From NCBI RefSeq assembly GCF_001468265.1, contig NZ_LNRZ01000005.1, positions 310,001 through 374,000 of the forward strand: a stretch of 64,000 nt of DNA, written 5' to 3'. This DNA comes from Sphingopyxis sp. H050 (GTDB taxonomy: Bacteria > Pseudomonadota > Alphaproteobacteria > Sphingomonadales > Sphingomonadaceae). Position numbers and translations under genes: made by a program. Below, piece after piece: positions 8,380-17,619 of the stretch (positions are counted from its first letter, which is position 1; the number at the start of each line of letters is the position of its first letter). The notes beneath the pieces were generated by a model, which ran no database searches, was not told the DNA's origin, and worked only from the letters and a program-made list of their open reading frames with translations.

Positions 8380-9329
8380 CAAAACTCCCCCACCACGCCC
8401 ATCAGCCCCGCCAGCTTCTTCGGCGCCACCGCCAGCCAGCTTTTGCGCAGCCATTCGCCGATCGCATCCCAGTCCGTGTCGCCCAAATCGAGGCGGATGC
8501 CGATCCAGCCGTCGCCGAAATAGGCGGGGCGGTAATAGCGGTCGGCGTCCATCTCGATCAGGGCCGCCTGCTCGTCGGCGCCGCTGATCTTGACCAGCAA
8601 CGCGGTCTTGCCGTCGCCATGATGATCCTGCGTGAAATAGGCGAATTTCTTGCCCTTCACGATCCCGAAGCAGGGCATGCCGTGCGAGGTGACCTCGTCG
8701 GCCTCGGGCAGCGCCATCGCGAGGTCGCGCACGCGACTGAGCAGATAGTCGGGCGAGCGTTCGCGTGCGACGAAGGCGGCGAGGGTGGCCGGATATAGCT
8801 GATGCTCGGCAAAGCGCACGCGTTCTGCCAGGGTTTCCGCGGTGTCACCGGGTACGATCGCGACCGGCGTCTGCGCCAGCACCGGGCCTTCATCGACGCC
8901 CGGCGTCACGATATGGACGCTGCAGCCGCCGAACCTGTCGCCGGCGTCGATCGCCTGGCTGTGCGTGTTCAGTCCCGGATATTTGGGCAGCAGGCTGGGA
9001 TGGATGTTGACCATCCTGCCTGCCCAGCGCTCGACGAAATCGTCGCTCAGGATGCGCATATAGCCCGCGAGCGCGACGAACTCGGCGCCCGCTTCGCGCA
9101 ATTGCGCATCGACCAGCGCGTCGAACGCGTCGCGGGTCATGCCCTTGTGCGAGAGACTCCAGGTCGGGACCCCCTCGGCCGCGGCGATCGCAAGGCCCGG
9201 CGCATCGGGGTTGTTGCTGGCGACGAGCACCAGCTCGTAGGGGCAATCGGCGGCTTTCGCGGCATAAAGCAGCGCCGCCATATTGGTGCCGGCGCCGGAG
9301 ATGAGGACGGCGACTTTGGCCTTCGTCAC
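8379..9329 (-). CDS. purN: Phosphoribosylglycinamide formyltransferase fused to a YjbR/MmcQ domain
   Basis: PurN uses 10-formyl-tetrahydrofolate to formylate GAR in de novo purine synthesis. The normal enzyme is about 190-215 residues; this one is 316. Residues 1-190 are PurN: VLISGAGTNMAAL, the catalytic block MVNIHPSLLPKYPGLNTH and GCSVHIVTPGVDEGPVLAQ. Residues about 195-316 (SPDYLLSRVRDLAMALPEAD, GKKFAYF, DADRYYRPAYFGDGWIGIRL) form a complete YjbR/MmcQ-type CyaY-fold domain. Its role is unknown, though the family is suspected of binding DNA or nucleotides. purM lies upstream on the same strand, a common pairing. Confidence 0.93.
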   Translation of the reverse strand: MTKAKVAVLISGAGTNMAALLYAAKAADCPYELVLVASNNPDAPGLAIAAAEGVPTWSLSHKGMTRDAFDALVDAQLREAGAEFVALAGYMRILSDDFVERWAGRMVNIHPSLLPKYPGLNTHSQAIDAGDRFGGCSVHIVTPGVDEGPVLAQTPVAIVPGDTAETLAERVRFAEHQLYPATLAAFVARERSPDYLLSRVRDLAMALPEADEVTSHGMPCFGIVKGKKFAYFTQDHHGDGKTALLVKISGADEQAALIEMDADRYYRPAYFGDGWIGIRLDLGDTDWDAIGEWLRKSWLAVAPKKLAGLMGVVGEF

Positions 9330-9346
9330 GACGTCACCCCTTCAAT

Positions 9347-9435
9347 CCGTTCGTGCTGAGCTTGTCGAAGCACTGCTCTTCTCTCTTCCACCTAAAAAAG
9401 GAAGGACTGCCCTTCGACAAGCTCAGGGCGAACGG
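9347..9435. repeat. Palindromic repeat, family A (copy 1 of 3)
   Basis: The arms TTCGTGCTGAGCTTGTCGAA (from 9350) and CCTTCGACAAGCTCAGGGCG (from 9411) are near-perfect complements separated by about 38 bp. It lies between purM and purN, both on the minus strand. The same arms recur at 51600-51684 and 57713-57801. The structure is REP/BIME-like. Confidence 0.85.
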
Positions 9436-9444
9436 GGGAGGGGT

Positions 9445-10551
9445 TCAACCGTGGTGCGTGGCGCTCCACGCGGCCATTGCGCTCCATGTCGCGGCGCCGC
9501 CGCTGACGGTACAGCCCTTTTCGCCTTCGCCGATATGGCCGATCCGGTGGACCGTCTCGCCCGCCGCTTCCAGCGCCGCCGTCACCTCGGCGACATCACC
9601 CTCCGCGACGACGACCGCCATGCCGATCCCGCAGTTGAAGGTGCGCGCCATCTCTTCGGGCTCGATATTGCCCTGCGCCTGCAGGAAGGCCATCAGCCGT
9701 GGCTGCTCCCACGCGTCGGCATCGACATACGCGTGCAACGTCTTCGGCAGGATGCGCGGAATATTCTCGAGCAAACCGCCGCCCGTGATATGCGCGAGCG
9801 CATGGACCTTGCCGGTCTTCACCAGCGGCAGCAGGCTCTTCACATAGATGCGCGTCGGCGCCATCAGCGCGTCGATCAGGCGGATAGTCTGGTCGAACAG
9901 GGCGGGGCGGTCGAGCTTCCAGCCCTTGTCGGCGGCAAGACGCCGTACCAGCGAAAAGCCGTTCGAATGGACGCCCGAAGAGGCGAGGCCCAGGATCACG
10001 TCGCCCGCCGCGACCTTGTCGGCGGTCAGCACCTGGTCGCGCTCGACCGCGCCGACGCAGAAGCCCGCGAGGTCGTAATCGCCGTCCGAATACATGCCCG
10101 GCATTTCGGCCGTCTCGCCGCCGATCAGCGCGCAGCCGGCCTGCTTGCAGCCTTCGGCGATGCTCGCGACGACTTCGGTCGCGATAGCGTTGTCGAGCTT
10201 GCCGGTCGCATAATAGTCGAGGAAAAACAGCGGTTCGGCTCCTTGCACGATCAGGTCGTTGGCGCACATCGCGACCAGGTCGATGCCGACCCCGTCATGC
10301 TTGCCGGTCTCGATCGCGAGCTTGAGCTTGGTGCCGACCCCGTCATTCGCCGCGACGAGCAGCGGGTCGTCGAACCCCGCCGCCTTCAGGTCGAAGAAGC
10401 CGCCGAAACCGCCAAGGTCGGCGTCCGCGCCGGGCCGGCGCGTCGAACGGGCGAGCGGGGCGATGGCACGGACCAGCGCATTGCCGGTCTCGATCGACAC
10501 GCCCGCTTGGGCATAAGTGTAGCTGGCGGGTTGGTTATGCTTGGAATCCAT
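9445..10551 (-). CDS. purM: Phosphoribosylformylglycinamidine cyclo-ligase
   Basis: PurM (AIR synthetase) closes the imidazole ring in purine biosynthesis using ATP. The 368-residue product shows [15 protein letters not shown] at the N-terminus, the [10 protein letters not shown] block near 75, [32 protein letters not shown] and [19 protein letters not shown] 10551 was chosen because [17 protein letters not shown] is the usual beginning; open frame upstream runs antisense into the next gene. It is divergent from the DUF2066-like gene (85 bp) and followed by purN after a palindromic repeat. Confidence 0.95.
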   Translation of the reverse strand: MDSKHNQPASYTYAQAGVSIETGNALVRAIAPLARSTRRPGADADLGGFGGFFDLKAAGFDDPLLVAANDGVGTKLKLAIETGKHDGVGIDLVAMCANDLIVQGAEPLFFLDYYATGKLDNAIATEVVASIAEGCKQAGCALIGGETAEMPGMYSDGDYDLAGFCVGAVERDQVLTADKVAAGDVILGLASSGVHSNGFSLVRRLAADKGWKLDRPALFDQTIRLIDALMAPTRIYVKSLLPLVKTGKVHALAHITGGGLLENIPRILPKTLHAYVDADAWEQPRLMAFLQAQGNIEPEEMARTFNCGIGMAVVVAEGDVAEVTAALEAAGETVHRIGHIGEGEKGCTVSGGAATWSAMAAWSATHHG

Positions 10552-10636
10552 GGCCCGCGCGACTAACGCTTCCCGCCGACAAATGCCATGATTTCCTTGT
10601 CGGGCATCGCACTTCGGGGCAAAGACCAGAGACGAT

Positions 10637-11908
10637 ATGACCGCCGCCGCTTTCCCCCGTTCGACGCTCGGCCTTTCGCTCCGCGCTCTCGCCCCCCGCG
10701 ACTGGCGCTGGGCCGCGCTTTTCGGCCTGTTTTTCGCGATTCTGCTGGCCGGCATCGTGGAGGGGCAGATCAGTCGCGGCGACCGCGGCATCATCCCGAT
10801 CAACAGCAGCGGCGACTTCCTCGCCAGCGGAATCCGCGTCGATGTCACCGGCGACAATGCCGAGGATGCGCGCGAAAAGGGCTGGCGCGAGGCGCAGCGG
10901 CAGGGCTGGGCGCAGCTCTATCGCAAGATCAACGGTTCGGACGGCCCGGCGCTCGGCGATTCGGTGCTCGACGGCATCGTCACCGCGATCGTCGTCGAGG
11001 AGGAACAGATCGGCCCGCGCCGCTACGTCGCAACGCTCGGCGTGCAGTTCGACCGTGTTCGTGCCGGCCAGATCCTCGGCGTCAGCGGCCGCACGCTGCG
11101 CTCGCCGCCGTTGCTGGTCATTCCCGTCTATTCGGTCGACGGCATCCCGCAGGTCTTCGAACAGCGCAGCGCGTGGCAGCGCGCCTGGGCCGAATATAAC
11201 ACCGGACAAAGCGCGATCGACTATGTTCGCACCGCGGGCACCGGCCCCGACACCCTGTTGCTCAACGCCGGGCAGACCGGGCGGCGCAGCCGTGTGTGGT
11301 GGCGCGTCATCCTCGATCAATATGGCGCCGCCGACGTGCTCACCCCGATCGCCCGCGTCGAGTACAGCTATCCCGGCGGCCCGATCAAAGGCTATTTCGC
11401 GGCCCGCTTTGGCCCCGACAACAAGCTGATCGGCACCTTCACCATGACCGGCCCCAGCCCGGCCGCGCTCCCCGACATGATGGAGAAGGCGGTGGCGCGG
11501 ATGGATTCGATCTACACCGCCGCGCTCGCCGAGGGCGTGCTGCGCACCGACGCCTATCTCGTCCTGGAAAAGCCGGTCGCGAAGGAAGACCTGCCCGAAG
11601 AGGTCGCGACCGACGAAAGCGCGCTGCCCAGCGAAACCGACGCCAGCACCGCGGCGACCCCGGCGGCGGGGGTCCAGAGCTTCACCGTCCAGTATAGTTC
11701 GCCCGACGTCGAATCGGTATCGGCGACCGAGCGCGCAGTCGCCGGTGCGGCGGGCGTGCAGGGCGCATCGACGACCAGCCTCGCGCTCGGCGGTATGTCC
11801 GTGATGCGCGTGACCTTCCGCGGCGATTTGGCGGCGCTCAAGGCGGCGCTCGCCGCCCGCGGCTTCAAGGTTCAGGAAGGCGGCGGCCAGCTCAGGATCA
11901 GCCGCTGA
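10637..11908 (+). CDS. Membrane-anchored DUF2066-like protein with C-terminal ferredoxin-fold-like domain
   Basis: The function is not known. The 423 residues begin with a basic N-terminus, then one hydrophobic helix (about 29-43, [15 protein letters not shown]), so the bulk is probably periplasmic. A region around 60-250 ([44 protein letters not shown]) resembles DUF2066. A Pro/Ala-rich linker precedes a C-terminal domain of about 70 residues (about 350-420, [20 protein letters not shown]) that looks like a small alpha/beta ferredoxin-type fold. Its stop shares one base with the hdaA start (TGATG), so translation is probably coupled. Confidence 0.65.
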   Translation: MTAAAFPRSTLGLSLRALAPRDWRWAALFGLFFAILLAGIVEGQISRGDRGIIPINSSGDFLASGIRVDVTGDNAEDAREKGWREAQRQGWAQLYRKINGSDGPALGDSVLDGIVTAIVVEEEQIGPRRYVATLGVQFDRVRAGQILGVSGRTLRSPPLLVIPVYSVDGIPQVFEQRSAWQRAWAEYNTGQSAIDYVRTAGTGPDTLLLNAGQTGRRSRVWWRVILDQYGAADVLTPIARVEYSYPGGPIKGYFAARFGPDNKLIGTFTMTGPSPAALPDMMEKAVARMDSIYTAALAEGVLRTDAYLVLEKPVAKEDLPEEVATDESALPSETDASTAATPAAGVQSFTVQYSSPDVESVSATERAVAGAAGVQGASTTSLALGGMSVMRVTFRGDLAALKAALAARGFKVQEGGGQLRISR

Positions 11909-12561
11909 TGGCGGGGTCGGGCCAGATTGCGTTGCCGCTCGATTGGAGCGCGGGCGGCTCGAACGACGGCCCGCTGATCGTCGGCGCGAGCAACGCCGAC
12001 GCGGTGCGCTACCTCCGTCATGTCGCGACCTGGCCGGTGCGCACTGCGGTCCTGACTGGACCGCGCGGATCGGGACGCAGCCTGATGGGGCGGCTGTTCG
12101 CGCGCGAAACCGGCGGCCGCGTTATCGACGGCCACGACAGCGTTTCGGAGGAAGAGATTTTCCATGCGTGGAACGCCGCGCAGGCGTCGGGCACGCCGCT
12201 GCTGATCGTCGCCGACGCGCCGCCGTCGGATTGGAACATTCAGCTTCCCGACCTCGCCTCACGCCTGCGCGCCGTGCCGGTGCTGACGATCGGCGAGCCC
12301 GACGACTGCCTGGCGCGTGACCTGATCGAGGCGCTGTTCGCGCAGCGCGGCATGGCGATCGCGCCCGGAGTCGCCTCCTATATCGTGCCGCGGATGGAGC
12401 GTAGCTATGCGATGATCCACCGCATCGTCGCGGCCCTCGACGCCGCGTCGCTCGAAAAAGGACGCGGCGTTAGCGTTCGTCTTACGCGTGAAACATTACT
12501 GTCACAGGGGCTGATCGATCCCGATCTCCTCGAACGACAGGATGCAGCACAATGTCGATAG
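11908..12561 (+). CDS. hdaA: HdaA-type DnaA-related regulator of replication initiation
   Basis: Hda proteins work with the sliding clamp to stimulate ATP hydrolysis by DnaA and so block re-initiation; HdaA is the Caulobacter form. The 217-residue product has IALPLDW near the N-terminus, a clamp-binding type QxxLPLxW motif. A degenerate AAA P-loop (LTGPRGSGRSLMGRLFAR) and a C-terminal lid (PRMERSYAMIHRIVAALDAA) follow. The DnaA domain IV DNA-binding region is absent, as expected. It is coupled to the gene upstream, and its last 10 bp overlap ppk1. Confidence 0.87.
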   Translation: MAGSGQIALPLDWSAGGSNDGPLIVGASNADAVRYLRHVATWPVRTAVLTGPRGSGRSLMGRLFARETGGRVIDGHDSVSEEEIFHAWNAAQASGTPLLIVADAPPSDWNIQLPDLASRLRAVPVLTIGEPDDCLARDLIEALFAQRGMAIAPGVASYIVPRMERSYAMIHRIVAALDAASLEKGRGVSVRLTRETLLSQGLIDPDLLERQDAAQCR

Positions 12562-14720
12562 CGAGCGGCCCTCTTCGCGCCGATAATGACGCCGACGCGG
12601 CGACGCCGACCTTTGGTCCCGAACGCTTCTTCAACCGCGAACTCAGCTGGCTCGCCTTCAACCGGCGGGTGATGGAGGAGGCGCGTAACCCCGCGCATCC
12701 GCTGCTCGAACGCCTGCGCTTCCTGTCAATCTCGGGCAGCAATCTCGACGAATTCTTCATGGTCCGCGTTGCCGGCCTCAAGGGCCAGCAGCTCCAGGGA
12801 ATCGACGATCCGTCGGCCGACGGCCGTTCGCCGGGGCAACAGCTCGCCGAGATCGAGGCCGAGGTCCACCGCCTCGTCGATCAGCAGCAGAGCGAGTGGC
12901 AGCGGCTGCACCAGTTGCTCGCCGAGCAGGGGATCATCGTCCACGGAACCGGCTCGAACGTCGAGAAACTGCGCCGCGCGCTCCGCCAATATTTCCTGGA
13001 CCAGATTTTCCCGATCCTAACCCCGCAGGTGCTCGATCCCGCGCACCCTTTTCCCTTCATCCCGAACCGCGGCGTCGGCGTAATCTTCGATCTCGAACGC
13101 AAGGCGACCGGCGACACGGTGCGCGAACTGGTCATGATCCCGGCCTCGCTGCCGCGCTTCGTGCCGGTGCCGGGCGAAGCGGCCAGCTTCGTACCGATCG
13201 AATATCTGATCGAGCTGTTCGGCGACCTGATCTTTCCGGGCTTTGCCATCCGTTCGCTCGGCGTCTTTCGCATCATCCGCGACAGCGACATCGAAATCGA
13301 GGAAGAGGCCGAGGATCTGGTGCGTCTGTTCCGCACCGCGATCCGCCGCCGCCGCCGCGGCCGCGTCATCCTCATGGAGATCGAGGCCGACATGCCCGCC
13401 GAAATTGCGGCGGTCCTCAACGCCGACATCCAGGGGCATGAGGCGATCGTCGCGAAGATCGGCGGGTTCATCGGCCTCGCGGCGCTCTCGGCGCTCGTCG
13501 ATGTCGATCGCCCCGACCTCAAATTCCCTGCTTATTCGCCGCGCTTTCCCGAACGTATCCGCGAGCATGGCGGCGATTGTTTCGCGGCGATCCGCTCGAA
13601 GGACATCGTCGTCCATCATCCTTACGAGAGCTTCGACGTCGTGCTCTCCTTTCTGCGCCAAGCGGCGGCCGATCCCGACGTGGTCGCGATCAAGCAGACG
13701 CTTTACCGTGCGGGCAACCAGTCGCCGGTCATTCGCGCGCTGATCGAGGCCGCCGAGGCCGGCAAGTCGGTCACCGCGGTGGTCGAACTCAAGGCGCGTT
13801 TCGACGAGGAGCAGAATCTCCTCTGGGCGAACCAGCTCGAGCGTGCCGGAGTGCAGGTCGTCTACGGCTTCATCGAGTGGAAGACGCACGCCAAAATATC
13901 GATGGTCGTGCGCCGCGAAGGGCAGGGGTATCGCACCTACTGCCACTTCGGCACCGGCAATTATCATCCGGTCACCGCGCGCATCTATACCGACCTCAGC
14001 TTCTTCACTGCGGATCCGCGTGCGGGGCGCGACGCGGCGCAGCTGTTCAACTACATCACCGGCTATGTCGAACCCGAGCGGCTCGAACTCGTCACCATGT
14101 CGCCGCTCAACATGCGCGCGCACCTCAGCGACCTGATCGAGGCCGAGATTGCGGCGGCGAAGGCCGGGCTGCCCGCGGGCGTCTGGGCGAAGATGAACAG
14201 CCTTGTCGATCCCGACATCATCGACAAGCTCTACGAGGCGAGCGCCGCCGGCGTGTCCGTCGAGCTGATCGTGCGCGGCATCTGCTGCCTGCGTCCCGGC
14301 GTCCCCGGGCTGTCGGAGACGATCCGCGTCAAATCGATCGTCGGCCGCTTTCTGGAGCACAGTCGCATCTGGGCCTTTGCGAACGGCGCGCGCCTGCCGC
14401 ACCAGCGCGCCAAGCTCTATATCTCCAGCGCCGACTGGATGCCGCGCAACTTCGACCGCCGCGTCGAATATATGATCCCGATCGAAAATCCGACCGTCCA
14501 CGACCAGATTCTCGACCAGGTGCTCGTCGCGAACCTCATCGACAATGAACAGAGCTGGGTCTTGCAGTCCGACGGCGTGTATCGGCGGCTCGCTCCGGGC
14601 GACAAGCCGTTCAACCTGCACCATTATTTCATGAACAACCCCTCGCTGTCGGGTCGCGGCACCTCGCTGCATCAGCGCCAGGACGTCCCGACGCTCGACT
14701 TCCCGATGCGCGAGGCCTGA
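12552..14720 (+). CDS. ppk1: Polyphosphate kinase 1
   Basis: PPK1 makes polyphosphate reversibly from ATP. The 722-residue protein has family length, with ERFFNRELSWLAFNRRVMEE (N domain, about 25), LDEFFMVRVAGLK and the catalytic core. The autophosphorylated His lies in CHFGTGNYHP (about 460), and a second conserved His block is near 620 (SRIWAFANG). ATG 12552 lies inside the end of hdaA, and ppx follows 5 bp after the stop. A dense hdaA-ppk1-ppx transcript is therefore likely, placing polyphosphate turnover under the same control as replication control. Confidence 0.96.
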   Translation: MSIASGPLRADNDADAATPTFGPERFFNRELSWLAFNRRVMEEARNPAHPLLERLRFLSISGSNLDEFFMVRVAGLKGQQLQGIDDPSADGRSPGQQLAEIEAEVHRLVDQQQSEWQRLHQLLAEQGIIVHGTGSNVEKLRRALRQYFLDQIFPILTPQVLDPAHPFPFIPNRGVGVIFDLERKATGDTVRELVMIPASLPRFVPVPGEAASFVPIEYLIELFGDLIFPGFAIRSLGVFRIIRDSDIEIEEEAEDLVRLFRTAIRRRRRGRVILMEIEADMPAEIAAVLNADIQGHEAIVAKIGGFIGLAALSALVDVDRPDLKFPAYSPRFPERIREHGGDCFAAIRSKDIVVHHPYESFDVVLSFLRQAAADPDVVAIKQTLYRAGNQSPVIRALIEAAEAGKSVTAVVELKARFDEEQNLLWANQLERAGVQVVYGFIEWKTHAKISMVVRREGQGYRTYCHFGTGNYHPVTARIYTDLSFFTADPRAGRDAAQLFNYITGYVEPERLELVTMSPLNMRAHLSDLIEAEIAAAKAGLPAGVWAKMNSLVDPDIIDKLYEASAAGVSVELIVRGICCLRPGVPGLSETIRVKSIVGRFLEHSRIWAFANGARLPHQRAKLYISSADWMPRNFDRRVEYMIPIENPTVHDQILDQVLVANLIDNEQSWVLQSDGVYRRLAPGDKPFNLHHYFMNNPSLSGRGTSLHQRQDVPTLDFPMREA

Positions 14721-14725
14721 TCCGC

Positions 14726-16213
14726 TTGGCGCTGCTCAAATCTTCCAAACAGACGGTGCGCCGTTCGGCCGTGATCGACATCGGGTCGAACTCGGTTCGC
14801 ATCGTCGTCTATGAAGGGCCCGCGCGCGCGCCGGCGGTGATCTTTAACGAAAAGGTCGCGGCGGGACTGGGCAGGGGGCTGTCCTCCGATGGCCGCATCG
14901 CTCCCGAAGACGCCGAACGCGGCCTGCTCGCGCTCCGTCGCTACGCCTTGCTCGCCAAGCATATGGAGGTCGAGGATCTGCAATGCGTCGCGACCGCCGC
15001 CGTGCGCGACGCCGCGAACGGCCCCGCCTTCATCGCCGCGGCAGCCGAGGCCGGTCTGAAGATCCGGCTGCTCTCCGGCGAGGAGGAGGCCGAGGCTGCG
15101 GGCTATGGCGTCCTGTCGGCGATCCCCGACGCGCATGGCATTGCGGTCGATCTGGGCGGCGGCAGCCTCGAGCTTGCCGAAGTCGCGAACGGCAAGGTCG
15201 GCCGCCGCGCATCCTTTCCGCTCGGCGTGCTGCGCTTGCCCGCGCTGCGCAAGGACGGGGAGCAGGCGTTCGAACGGGCGATCCGCAAGATGCTGCGGGC
15301 CGCCGACTGGCCGGGCGAGGGACTGACCGGCCTGCCGCTCTATCTCGTCGGCGGGTCGTGGCGCGCGCTCTCGCGTCTCGATCTCGAACTCACCAAGGAC
15401 CCGCTCGCGGTGCTCGACCAGCACACGTTGCCGCGCAGCGCGCTCCGCCGCCTGATCCGCGCGAGCAAGCGGCTCACCTTCGAGGATTTGCGCGCGATCC
15501 CCGGCATGGCGTCGAACCGCGCCGCGACCTTGCCCGACGCGGCGGCGCTGCTCGCGGCGCTCGTCAACATCCTCGACGTGCCCGAGATGACCGTGTCGTC
15601 GTCGGGGCTTCGCGAAGGTCTGCTTTATCAGGCGCTTGACGAGGATGTGCGCGCGCAGGACCCGCTGATCGTCGCCGCCGAGTTCGAGGGCCGCCGCCTC
15701 GCGCGCTTCGCGCCGCACGGCCGCGCGCTCGCCGACTGGATCGCGCCGCTTTTTGCCGGCGAGCCGCCGGCCGACAGCCGCGTCCGCCTGGCGGCCAGCC
15801 TGCTCAGCGACGTCGCCTGGTCGGCGAATCCCGACTTTCGCGCCGATCGCGGCACCGAGATCGGGCTGCACGGCAACTGGCGGAGCATCGACATCCCGGG
15901 CCGCATCCTGCTCGCCCGCGCGCTCTTTGCGGGCTTCGGCGGTTCCGATTCCGATTTTCCCGCGATGGGCAATCTCGTCAGCGCCGATCGGCTGGAACGC
16001 GCGCGGCAATGGGGCCTTGCCATCCGTCTGGCGCAGCGCCTGACCGGCGGCGTCGAGGCGCCGCTCAAGGCCAGCGGCATCGCGCTGGTCGATGGGAAAC
16101 TGCGCCTCTGTCTCGATGCCGGCTGGCATCATCTGGCGGGCGAGTCGGTCGAACGTCGCCTCCGCATCCTCGCCCAGGCGCTCGACGCGAAGCCGGAGCT
16201 GGTGCTGCTCTAA
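14726..16213 (+). CDS. ppx: Exopolyphosphatase (Ppx/GppA family)
   Basis: It releases phosphate from polyphosphate ends, or removes the 5' phosphate of pppGpp. The 495 residues comprise an actin-like ATPase fold (IDIGSNSVRIVVYEG, AVDLGGGSLELAEV, CVATAAVRDAANG) and a C-terminal HD-type helical domain (about 310-495). The start is TTG 14726, 5 bp after ppk1, with no better in-frame ATG before the IDIGSNS block. It converges on rnd; the short spacer contains a family C half-palindrome that may end transcription. Confidence 0.92.
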   Translation: MALLKSSKQTVRRSAVIDIGSNSVRIVVYEGPARAPAVIFNEKVAAGLGRGLSSDGRIAPEDAERGLLALRRYALLAKHMEVEDLQCVATAAVRDAANGPAFIAAAAEAGLKIRLLSGEEEAEAAGYGVLSAIPDAHGIAVDLGGGSLELAEVANGKVGRRASFPLGVLRLPALRKDGEQAFERAIRKMLRAADWPGEGLTGLPLYLVGGSWRALSRLDLELTKDPLAVLDQHTLPRSALRRLIRASKRLTFEDLRAIPGMASNRAATLPDAAALLAALVNILDVPEMTVSSSGLREGLLYQALDEDVRAQDPLIVAAEFEGRRLARFAPHGRALADWIAPLFAGEPPADSRVRLAASLLSDVAWSANPDFRADRGTEIGLHGNWRSIDIPGRILLARALFAGFGGSDSDFPAMGNLVSADRLERARQWGLAIRLAQRLTGGVEAPLKASGIALVDGKLRLCLDAGWHHLAGESVERRLRILAQALDAKPELVLL

Positions 16214-16217
16214 ACAC

Positions 16218-16244
16218 CGTCGCCCCCGCGAAGGCGGGGGGCGT
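16218..16244. repeat. Half-unit of palindromic repeat family C between convergent ppx and rnd
   Basis: The arm CCGTCGCCCCCGCGAAGGCG continues into a G-run and folds on itself (CCCCCGC/GGCGGGGG). It matches the arms of the units at 43430, 59734 and 62359. Only one arm is present here. It could serve as a terminator for either gene. Confidence 0.6.
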
Positions 16245-16252
16245 TGACGGCC

Positions 16253-17440
16253 CTAAATTTCGATTGCGGCGGCCGGGTCGATTTCGCTCATCACCAGCTT
16301 GCCGTTGACGACCGCAAAGCCCATGCGCCCTTCGACCAGATCGACCGCCGCATGGCCGAACACGTCGTAGCGCCAGCCCCGCATCATCGCAATGCCGTCG
16401 CGCGCGCCCGCAGCAAGCGCTTCGAGGTCGTCGCTACGCGCGATCAATCGCGCCGCGACATTGAGCTCGCGCGCGCGAATCTTGAGCAGCAGCTTCAGAA
16501 GGTCGGCGACAAGCACGCCCTCCTTGCCGAGCCCCGGCCCGCGCGGCGCGCGGTCGGGCATGTCATCCTTCGACATGGTCCGGGCATTGGCGAGGGCGTC
16601 CATCAGGCGGCTGCCGATGTCGTTCGACTTCCATGTCGCCGACAGTCCGCGAACGCGGCCGAGGCCGTCCTGATCCTTCGGCGGATGCGCGGCGAGGTCG
16701 GCGAGCGTCTCGTCCTTGACGATGCGCCCGCGGGGCAGATTCTTGCTGCGCGCCTCGCGCTCGCGCCACGCGGCAAGCGCCTGAAGGCGGCCGAGCACGT
16801 CGGGCTTGCGCGACGGCACCTTGATCCGCTGCCAGGCGTCATTGGGATCGAGGTTGTAGTTCGACGGATCGGCGAGCTTTTCCATTTCCTCGTCGAGCCA
16901 GTGGCCACGGCCGGTCTTGACCAGCTTTTTCAGCATCATCGGGAAAATCTGCGCGAGATGCGTGACGTCGCCGATCGCATAGTCGATCTGGCGCTTGTCG
17001 AGCGGGCGGCGGCTCCAGTCGGTAAAGCGCGCGCCCTTGTCGAGCTGGATCCCGATCCACGCCTCGACCAGGTTCGAGTAACCGACCTGCTCGGCCTGAC
17101 CCAGCGCCATCTGGCCGATCTGGGTGTCGAAGATCGGGTGCGGCGTCTTGCCGGTCAGGTTGAAGATGATTTCCACATCCTGCCCGCCGGCATGGAAGAC
17201 CTTCAGCACATCCTCGTTGTTCACCAGCAGGTCGAGCAGGGGTTTCATGTCGATTCCGGGCGCCATCGGATCGATCGCCGCGGCATGCTCGCTGTCGGCG
17301 ACCTGGATCAGGCACAGCTCGGGCCAGAAGGTATTTTCGCGCATGAATTCGGTGTCGACGGCGATGAAATCGCTGCCTTTGATCAGATCGACAAATTCGA
17401 CGAGCGCGGCGCTGGTTTCGATAAGCGGATGGACTTGCAT
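16253..17440 (-). CDS. rnd: Ribonuclease D
   Basis: RNase D is a 3'-5' exoribonuclease that trims tRNA and other structured RNA ends. The 395-residue product has the DEDD exonuclease domain (FIAVDTEFMRENTFWPELCL, KVFHAGGQDVEIIF, TDWSRRPLDKRQIDYAIGDV) followed by one HRDC domain (about 205-290, DPNDAWQRIK and LNLPRGRIVKDETL-like). ATG 17440 (MQVHPLIETSAAL) is the family start. The spacer to aspS is 179 bp. Confidence 0.93.
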   Translation of the reverse strand: MQVHPLIETSAALVEFVDLIKGSDFIAVDTEFMRENTFWPELCLIQVADSEHAAAIDPMAPGIDMKPLLDLLVNNEDVLKVFHAGGQDVEIIFNLTGKTPHPIFDTQIGQMALGQAEQVGYSNLVEAWIGIQLDKGARFTDWSRRPLDKRQIDYAIGDVTHLAQIFPMMLKKLVKTGRGHWLDEEMEKLADPSNYNLDPNDAWQRIKVPSRKPDVLGRLQALAAWREREARSKNLPRGRIVKDETLADLAAHPPKDQDGLGRVRGLSATWKSNDIGSRLMDALANARTMSKDDMPDRAPRGPGLGKEGVLVADLLKLLLKIRARELNVAARLIARSDDLEALAAGARDGIAMMRGWRYDVFGHAAVDLVEGRMGFAVVNGKLVMSEIDPAAAIEI

Positions 17441-17619
17441 GGAGCGCCTATACAGCGACTTGGCGCGAGCGGCAGCAAAAATTGGCCGCTGCAAACAAAG
17501 AGCCGCGAAGGGGCAAATCGGGCCTTCGCCCTTGACAAACAGTGCGCTGTGCTGCCTTGGGCGCGACCATAAAACACGTTTTTGCGTGTTTGTTTCCCAT
17601 TCACCGAAAGACCAAGAAA
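17441..17619. promoter_or_regulatory. aspS/rnd divergent promoter region with a small leader hairpin
   Basis: The 179 bp hold no gene. A TTGACA hexamer lies at 17532-17537 in the aspS direction, but no good -10 sits 16-18 bp further on. AACACG (17573-17578) and CGTGTT (17585-17590) form a 6-bp hairpin with a T-rich loop about 30 bp before the aspS ATG. I do not see a T-box. Confidence 0.35.

Noticed and set aside
17532-17537. TTGACA hexamer as an aspS promoter -35
   Set aside because: No acceptable -10 at 16-18 bp; kept only as a note in the spacer entry.
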